The translations under genes and the position numbers were made by a program. The notes below the pieces were generated by a model that searched no databases, had not been told where the DNA came from, and saw nothing but the letters and a program-made list of their open reading frames with translations. Shown piece after piece: positions 57,756 through 64,000 of a stretch of 64,000 nt of DNA (position 1 is the stretch's first letter; the number at the start of each line of letters is the position of its first letter). This DNA is from Pyrus communis (taxonomy: Eukaryota > Streptophyta > Magnoliopsida > Rosales > Rosaceae): NCBI RefSeq assembly GCF_963583255.1, contig NC_084803.1, positions 5,997,238 to 6,061,237 of the forward strand, written 5' to 3'.

Positions 57756-58393
57756 CTGGAAATTTGGTTCCTCCATTAAAGGCGACCAGTTGCTGTTGAT
57801 GTTTGGAGCCATTGACCATGTAATGTGTACTAATTCTGTGTCCTCACAGAGCCTACCCAGTGAACAAATTGATCCCAATGTACAGTTTAAAAGTTTTGCC
57901 AACGTACAATGTTCCTTAATGACAGGAATTATGGGATGCTCATCCCTGAAATGAAATCGATTATAGGATACTCATCCATCAAAACAATGAGAGGCTGATG
58001 CACAAAATCAAGACATTCAAATGTGCAAGCAATATTCAAACGAAACAATCTAAATGGGATGGAAGCCTCTATGGAATCAAATAACTAAACTGTAATCCTA
58101 TTCCCTTGAGTATTTATATTTCAACAGCTAATTCACACCTGAGAGGGGTAAGGTTACGAAGTCCAATAGAAGAAAAGAAGTCTCGCTAATACCTTAATAA
58201 ATCCAAGCAGTGCTTGTCCGTACTTGGATGTTGTTTCCCCTTATTGCGCCCCTCTGGTATGGGCAGCTTTAAGTGTCCATACAATACATTAGCAATATCT
58301 GCTGCCGTAGATAACGAAAATTTCATGCCAGCCAGCTTATAGGCTTCCTTCTCAAGCTGCCCTAGCTTTTTTCCTAACACCTTGCGTGCTTTT
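57756..58393 (-). pseudogene. TEB: TEBICHI/POLQ-like polymerase exons, middle part
   Basis: Exon 58393-58193 encodes [36 protein letters not shown] and [12 protein letters not shown], typical of the region before the polymerase fingers. Its 5' side is cut by the Copia at 58394. Exon 57945-57756 encodes DEHPIIPVIKEH, LAKLLNCTLGSICSL and, at the end, MEEPNFQ. Between these, the sequence that should read TLHGQWLQTSTATGRL is out of frame, bounded by one shift near 57825 and a second near 57790 that restores the frame. The conserved TGRL motif of family A polymerases is thus lost from the reading frame. Confidence 0.87.
57946..58192 (-). other. Intron between TEBICHI-like exons
   Basis: AT-rich, bounded by GTATTAG at the donor and TTTCAG at the acceptor on the minus strand. 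Confidence 0.6.
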
Positions 58394-58775
58394 TGTTGAA
58401 TTATAAGTTGTGAGCTAATTTAGAATAAGTTTGTTTATGATTAAATTGGTGTATCCACTTGTGATTAATTACCAAGTGTAAAGTTTTGGTTTGTAAAGGC
58501 CATGAGAGCCATGTGGATTCTTTCCTTGTTATTACAAAATAGATGTGTGGCTGTGATCTAAGCTAGAAGTGTGAATGGATCCAACAGTCACAATTTCTGT
58601 TTTATTCCTCATCTCACGACTTGTGTGAGAGAGTGAGTATATATATATATCTAAAAGGAAAATGCACCTCTGAGACTTGCAGAGTGTGTGAAGAAACCCT
58701 CCTTTATTCTCATTATCTTCTCCTTCGAATTCTGTTAGCATTAAAAAACCAATCTAAGATTCATTCATTTCAACA
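58394..58775 (+). repeat. 5' LTR
   Basis: 382 bp. Contains a TATATATATATATC stretch (58637-58650) that could serve as TATA region. Confidence 0.95.
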
Positions 58776-58869
58776 TGGCCTCAGAGCCAAGTTCCGATTA
58801 AAAACTGGGCGTGAACTGTAAATTGAAGCATCACGAGCATTGTGTTTTCTGGGTTCACACAAGCTTGCG

Positions 58870-61800
58870 ATGGCTGGATCTGGAAGTGCTGAAGTAAGGA
58901 CTCCAATTTTCTCTGGTGAGAACTATGAGTTCTGGAGGATTAAAATGGTCACTATCTTCAAGTCGCATGGGCTATGGAGTATGGTGGAAAAAGGGATTAC
59001 GACTCCCGATTCGAAGAAGAAGAAGGTGAAGACAGATGAGAAATCTGATTCTGATGGTGACGATGATGAGAAAATGGCTGCAATCTTCATGAAAGATGCA
59101 AAAGCCCTCGGCATAATCCAAAATGCTGTCTCTGATCAGATCTTCCCCCGAATCGCAAATGCAGACTCGGCAAAAGTGGCCTGGGATCTGTTATATGGCG
59201 AATATCATGGTGGAGATCAGGTAAGATCTGTGAAACTTCAAAATCTTAGAAGAGAATTTGAATACACTAGAATGCGTGATGATGAATCCTTGTCTGGGTA
59301 TTTAACTCGCTTGAATGATCTGATAAATCAAATGAAGACGTTTGGTGAAATCCTTTTGAATGAGAGGTTAGTTCAGAAGGTGTTAATTAGTCTCACTAAA
59401 ATGTATGATCCGATATGTTTAGTGATAGAAAACACCAAATGTTTAGAATCTGTTGAGCTACAAGAAGTAATAGCCATTTTGAAGAGTCAAGAGCAGAGGT
59501 TTGATTTGCACTCCTCCGATGCAACTGAGAGAGCATTCTCTTCTCTTACTGTTAATTCAAAAGGACAGAATCGAGGGTATGCTCAGTCAAACACATTTAA
59601 GTCACAGAGAAATTATAATCAGAAAGGCAGGAAGTGGGATTCAAAACCCAAGTTTCAACAAAAGCCAAACCTCAATGTTGCACAGAATAGTACTTCTTTT
59701 CAAAACATGGGTCAAGAGGGTACAAAACCTCAGTGCAAAGTATGCTCTAAATTTCATTATGGTGAATGTCGATATAAGGGGAAATCTAAGTGCTATAACT
59801 GTGACAGATTTGGGCACTGGGCAAAAGAATGTACTGTTGGAAAAGCTGTTCAGAAAGCTAACTGTGCAAATCAAATGGAGGTGTCTGGAAATCTATTCTA
59901 TGCAAATTGTGCTGTTGCTAAACCAAAGATTAATGGAGAATGGTATATTGATAGTGGCTGCAGCAACCATATGACGGGAAATGTTGATCTTCTTGTTAAT
60001 GTGAAGACTAATGTTGCAGGGAAAGTTCAAATGCCAACAGGAGTGTTAGTGAATGTGGCAGGAATGGGATCACTAGAAATTGAAACTAACAGAGGGAAGA
60101 AATATATCAGAGAAGTCATGTACTTACCTGGTTTAAAGGAGAATCTACTTAGTGTAGGACAAATGGATGAACACGGATATTATCTTGTGTTTGGTGGAGG
60201 TATGTGTACTGTCTTTGATGGCCCTTCTCTGGAATGTCAAATTATCAGTGTGAAGATGAGAGGAAACAGATGCTATCCCCTATCTCTAAGTCCTGAAAAG
60301 CAACTTGTGTTGAAGCTCAGTTTTGCTAACTGTGCCCGGACTTGGCACAGAAGACTTGGTCACCTGAACTTTGGTGGAATCAAACAATTGAAGGAGAAGG
60401 ACATGGTTCATGGATTACCAGATCTAGAAGAGCATGATAGAGTCTGTGAAGGTTGTCAATATGGTAAACAGCACAGAGAAAGTTTCCCTAGTGGTCAAGC
60501 ACAAAGAGCTAGTGCTTCACTCGAATTGATCCATGTTGATCTATGTGGACCAATGAGAAATGAATCCACTGGAGGAAACAAATACTTTATGCTGCTTGTG
60601 GATGATGCAACACGAATGATCTGGGTATACTTTCTTAAATATAAATCTGAGGCCTTCTCCTGCTTCAAGAAATTCAAAGCAATGACTGAGTTACAAACTG
60701 GTTTAAGGGTGAAATGTCTGAGGAGTGACAGAGGAGGGGAGTTCTTGTCTACTGAGTTCAATCAGTTCTGTGATACAGAAGGCATTCAAAGGCAACTTTC
60801 TCTTGCATACACCCCACAGCAAAATGGAGTGGTGGAAAGGAAAAACAGAACTGTGATTGAAATGGCCAAGTCTATGCTACACGATAAAGGAATGCCCTAT
60901 TATATGTGGGCAGAAGCTGTGCATACTGCAGTGTACATTCTGAATCGATGTCCTACCAGGTCTCTTGATAACATAACCCCCTTTGAAGCTTACAGTGGAA
61001 GGAAGCCGGGTATTGCACATTTGAAGATTTTTGGCTCAGTGTGTTATGTTCATACCCCAGCTGAATTAAGGCACAAATTAGAAGCTAAGAGTCTAAAGGG
61101 AGTTTTTATTGGCTATGCAAAGTGTGAGAAAGGTTATAGGGTCTTTGATCCACTTTCAAAAAGAGTAATACTGTCAAGAGACGTTGTGTTTGATGAAGAT
61201 TCAAGTTGGAATTGGCAGGAAAGCACAGAGAAACATGTGTCTATGTTCAATTATGGAGGGCAGTCTGGTGAGTCACCAAGCAGTGCATTCACAGGGGTTG
61301 AGACCCCAGCCTCTAATACTTTGCCATCTAGAAGTTTGACAGAAATATCAAGTGATACTGATAATGCACTGGTTACTCCTCAAGTCCAATCTACTGAATC
61401 CTCTAGTAGATCATGTGAAAGTACAAGAGATTCACAAGTGATTGATCATACTCCATTAAAATGGAGAAATCTGAGTGATGTACTTGCTCAATGCAACCTG
61501 TGCATTATGGAACCTGAGAAGTATGAAGATGCTGCAGAGGATGAATCTTGGATGAAAGCTATGAAAGATGAGCTTTCCATGATTGAGAAAAATGCAACTT
61601 GGGAACTAGTAGATCGACCATCTGACAAGCCTATAATTGGAGTTAAATGGGTGTTTAAAACCAAACTCAATCTTGATGGAACTGTGCAAAAGAATAAGGC
61701 AAGGCTTGTTGCAAAAGGATATGCTCAGAAACCAGGGATAGACTACAATGAAACATTTGCTCCGGTTGCTAGGTTGGATACAATCCGAACTCTCATTGCT

Positions 61801-63063
61801 TTGGCTGCACAAAAGAGTTGGAAACTCTATCAACTCGATGTCAAATCCGCTTTTCTGAATGGTGTTCTGGAAGAGGAAGTATATGTAGAGCAACCTGATG
61901 GATTTGTGATCACGGGAAAAGAAGATAAAGTATACAAACTCCATAAAGCTCTCTATGGTCTTAAACAGGCACCTAGAGCTTGGTATGGAGAGATTGATAC
62001 TTATTTTGCACAGTGTGGTTTCATGAAAAGTCTAAGTGAGGCAACTCTCTACATCAAAGAAAGGGGAGATGAGATTCTGATTGTTTCAATCTATGTAGAT
62101 GACATAGTGTACACTGGAAATAGCAGTGTGATGTTAAAGGAATTCAAGGAGGATATGATGATCAAGTATGAAATGACTGATTTGGGTCTTCTTCATCATT
62201 TCCTTGGCATGGGAATTATTCAAACTCACTCTAGCATCTTTATACACCAAAGAAAGTATGCTGCTTCTTTATTGAACAAATTTGGTTTAAGTGAGTCCAA
62301 ATCTGTAGCTACACCTCTGGTTTCATCAGACAAGCTAGGAAAAAATGATGGCAGTGGACCAGCGAGTGAGGAACAATATAGAAGAATAGTAGGAAGTCTG
62401 CTATATCTTACAGCTACTCGACCAGATACAATGTATGCTGCCAGTCTTCTTGCACGATTCATGCACTGTCCCACAAATAAACATCTTGGTACTGCAAAAA
62501 GAGTGTTGAGATACATTAAAGGTACTCTGGATTACGGTTTGGAGTATGTGAAGGGAAAGAAAGCAATGTTAATTGGTTTTTGTGACAGTGATTGGGGAGG
62601 ATCCATTGATGACAGCAAAAGCACCTCTGGATATGCTTTCTCCTTTGGCAGCGGTGTGTTCTCATGGGCTTCAGTGAAACAGAACTGTGTAGCTCTCTCC
62701 ACTGCAGAAGCTGAGTATATCAGTGCTTCTGAGGCTACTGCTCAAGCCATTTGGCTTAGATTTGTTCTTGCAGATTTTGGTGAGTTACAAACTGAAGCAA
62801 CACCAATGTACTGTGATAATACAGCAGCAATTGCAATCACCAAGAATCCTGTGTTTCATCAGAAAACCAAGCATATCGACAGAAGGTATCATTTCATTAA
62901 GGATGCACTACAAGAAGGAGTAATTGATCTACTGTATTGCCCAACTAATGAACAAGTTGCAGACATCTTTACTAAAGCTCTAACCAAGGATCGGTTCAAC
63001 TATCTCAGAGATTTGCTTGGTGTGAAATCAGCTCAAAACTTAAAGGGGAGTGTTGAATTATAA
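58870..63063 (+). CDS. Complete Copia gag-pol polyprotein
   Basis: About 1397 codons from ATG at 58870 ([14 protein letters not shown]); an in-frame ATG 30 bp upstream is less likely because the family start aligns here. Gag; zinc knuckle [14 protein letters not shown] near residue 307; protease IDSGCSNHM near 358; integrase HHCC region, HVDLCGP near 556, RSDRGGEF near 618 and [15 protein letters not shown] with YVDDIVYTG near 1074; RNase H with FCDSDWGG near 1237 and CDNTAAIAI near 1315. No stop or frameshift. The stop TAA at 63061-63063 lies 11 bp inside the 3' LTR. All enzyme motifs for autonomous retrotransposition are present, but activity is unproven. Confidence 0.96.
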   Translation: MAGSGSAEVRTPIFSGENYEFWRIKMVTIFKSHGLWSMVEKGITTPDSKKKKVKTDEKSDSDGDDDEKMAAIFMKDAKALGIIQNAVSDQIFPRIANADSAKVAWDLLYGEYHGGDQVRSVKLQNLRREFEYTRMRDDESLSGYLTRLNDLINQMKTFGEILLNERLVQKVLISLTKMYDPICLVIENTKCLESVELQEVIAILKSQEQRFDLHSSDATERAFSSLTVNSKGQNRGYAQSNTFKSQRNYNQKGRKWDSKPKFQQKPNLNVAQNSTSFQNMGQEGTKPQCKVCSKFHYGECRYKGKSKCYNCDRFGHWAKECTVGKAVQKANCANQMEVSGNLFYANCAVAKPKINGEWYIDSGCSNHMTGNVDLLVNVKTNVAGKVQMPTGVLVNVAGMGSLEIETNRGKKYIREVMYLPGLKENLLSVGQMDEHGYYLVFGGGMCTVFDGPSLECQIISVKMRGNRCYPLSLSPEKQLVLKLSFANCARTWHRRLGHLNFGGIKQLKEKDMVHGLPDLEEHDRVCEGCQYGKQHRESFPSGQAQRASASLELIHVDLCGPMRNESTGGNKYFMLLVDDATRMIWVYFLKYKSEAFSCFKKFKAMTELQTGLRVKCLRSDRGGEFLSTEFNQFCDTEGIQRQLSLAYTPQQNGVVERKNRTVIEMAKSMLHDKGMPYYMWAEAVHTAVYILNRCPTRSLDNITPFEAYSGRKPGIAHLKIFGSVCYVHTPAELRHKLEAKSLKGVFIGYAKCEKGYRVFDPLSKRVILSRDVVFDEDSSWNWQESTEKHVSMFNYGGQSGESPSSAFTGVETPASNTLPSRSLTEISSDTDNALVTPQVQSTESSSRSCESTRDSQVIDHTPLKWRNLSDVLAQCNLCIMEPEKYEDAAEDESWMKAMKDELSMIEKNATWELVDRPSDKPIIGVKWVFKTKLNLDGTVQKNKARLVAKGYAQKPGIDYNETFAPVARLDTIRTLIALAAQKSWKLYQLDVKSAFLNGVLEEEVYVEQPDGFVITGKEDKVYKLHKALYGLKQAPRAWYGEIDTYFAQCGFMKSLSEATLYIKERGDEILIVSIYVDDIVYTGNSSVMLKEFKEDMMIKYEMTDLGLLHHFLGMGIIQTHSSIFIHQRKYAASLLNKFGLSESKSVATPLVSSDKLGKNDGSGPASEEQYRRIVGSLLYLTATRPDTMYAASLLARFMHCPTNKHLGTAKRVLRYIKGTLDYGLEYVKGKKAMLIGFCDSDWGGSIDDSKSTSGYAFSFGSGVFSWASVKQNCVALSTAEAEYISASEATAQAIWLRFVLADFGELQTEATPMYCDNTAAIAITKNPVFHQKTKHIDRRYHFIKDALQEGVIDLLYCPTNEQVADIFTKALTKDRFNYLRDLLGVKSAQNLKGSVEL

Positions 63064-63432
63064 GTTGTGAGCTAATTTAGAATAAGTTTGTTTATGATTA
63101 AATTGGTGTATCCACTTGTGATTAATTACCAAGTGTAAAGTTTTGGTTTGTAAAGGCCATGAGAGCCATGTGGATTCTTTCCTTGTTATTACAAAATAGA
63201 TGTGTGGCTGTGATCTAAGCTAGAAGTGTGAATGGATCCAACAGTCACAATTTCTGTTTTATTCCTCATCTCACGACTTGTGTGAGAGAGTGAGTATATA
63301 TATATATCTAAAAGGAAAATGCACCTCTGAGACTTGCAGAGTGTGTGAAGAAACCCTCCTTTATTCTCATTATCTTCTCCTTCGAATTCTGTTAGCATTA
63401 AAAAACCAATCTAAGATTCATTCATTTCAACA
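63051..63432 (+). repeat. 3' LTR
   Basis: 382 bp, apparently identical to 58394-58775. Confidence 0.95.
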
Positions 63433-63623
63433 ATATTAACCTAGCATACAAATAAGCAATAAGCTATTGTCGAAGTGGTTGGGTTGGGTACTGGTTCTCA
63501 AGCACCCAGCTAAACAGTGGTCATGCATTTAAATCCAAAACAAACAATAGCAATAATGTAAACCTCAAATAAAATGAAGCTCCCTCAAAAAAATTAAGTC
63601 AGATGCTATGAAAGTAACTTACC
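63433..63623 (-). other. Intron of the TEBICHI-like gene
   Basis: No coding sequence. The exon part expected between ...EFPL and KARKVL is not found here or elsewhere in the window. Confidence 0.55.
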
Positions 63624-64000
63624 AATGGGAATTCAATATCTAGGAGGGCTTCAGTAAGGTCTTCAGCAACAAGTAACTTCCAAAGAACAGAACATAAGGC
63701 TATTTGTGCAGCCCGACGGCAGCAACCGTTATGTGCAGCTCTTCGCATCTGATTCTTCCACATTCCGATTAGCAGCTGACGCAGCTTCACTGGATAACCT
63801 TTTCTTAACTTCAAATAAATCGTTCTAAAATCTTCAAATGCAAATTCAATAGCGATGAATATGTAAATATTGAATGAAAGAATTATAGTTAAACACTTCT
63901 GCCTTCAAGAAATGCTTTGATTGAAATGATGAAGTTCCTTTTTTATCTTACCTTTTCCAGGTTAGGATTAGAGCTTCTCTCCTCATCAGGCCAAAGAACC
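63624..64000 (-). pseudogene. TEB: TEBICHI/POLQ-like polymerase, upstream exons (continues beyond window)
   Basis: Exon about 63808-63624 encodes [34 protein letters not shown] and [10 protein letters not shown] with donor GTAAGT. The stretch just before it resembles [15 protein letters not shown] but in a different frame, a further lesion. Exon 64000-63952 encodes LWPDEERSSNPNLEK with donor GTAAGA. These match the segment between helicase and polymerase cores of plant TEBICHI. The gene continues past the right edge. Confidence 0.85.

Larger units (their letters stand above)
58394..63432 (+). mobile_element. Intact, apparently young Ty1/copia element
   Basis: The 382-bp LTRs (58394-58775, 63051-63432) appear identical by eye, with TGTTG...CAACA ends. 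The primer-binding-like site TGGCCTCAGAGCC (58776-58788) and polypurine tract AAAGGGGAG (63042-63050) are present, and gag-pol is uninterrupted. The flanks CTTTT (left) and ATATT (right) are not a duplication, and host exon sequence is missing next to it, so a deletion accompanied or followed insertion. Same family as 29428-34492. Confidence 0.96.

Overview
This window is nuclear DNA of a eudicot plant. The evidence is spliced plant genes (RD22-type BURP proteins, a cinnamate 4-hydroxylase fragment, an M1 aminopeptidase, a TEBICHI-type DNA polymerase) set in AT-rich DNA full of Ty1/copia elements and DNA transposons. A woody rosid, possibly Rosaceae, is plausible, but the sequence alone does not settle the species.

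Layout. 1-4640: 3' part of a decayed Tnt1-94-like Copia element with its 3' LTR. 4641-38280: a tandem BURP (RD22-like) gene array. In order it holds intact gene A (11915-13906), broken and chimeric copy D (15416-19879), pseudogene C (22911-24213), intact gene B (26456-28447) and broken and chimeric copy E (34977-37473). Unit A+D and unit B+E are segmental duplicates. Each copy therefore acts as the empty-site control for insertions in the other: a CACTA element (4868-9168), a Harbinger-like element (10321-11304), a 2.7 kb deleted Copia (15482-18207) and a 5 kb Copia (29428-34492). D and E both carry the same TIR element (TAA target duplication) holding the promoter and first-exon start of a CYP73A (C4H) gene. 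In E that element is itself hit by a scrambled 746 bp LTR-derived insertion.

38603-43373: multi-exon aminopeptidase M1 (APM1-like) pseudogene on +, with a solo-LTR-like insert. 43880-44571: a sixth BURP remnant. 45222 to beyond 64000: on -, a TEBICHI/POLQ-like gene, now a pseudogene, split by about 11 kb (46503-57551) and about 5 kb (58394-63432) of Copia DNA. The 11 kb block is a Copia with two complete LTRs plus a third partial LTR, and that third LTR is interrupted by another element (52287-57372).

Most unusual signal: 52287-57372 and 35956-36701 are each bounded by perfect 5-bp target duplications, yet both of their ends are LTR 3' (U5) ends facing outward. The left end is the reverse complement of one LTR subfamily's U5. 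The right end is the U5 of a divergent related subfamily. This is not the normal direct-LTR structure, and it occurs twice with the same pair of ends. Functional host coding capacity here is probably limited to BURP genes A and B. Potentially active mobile coding capacity is the uninterrupted gag-pol at 58870-63063 and the open frame at 57080-53109 (-).
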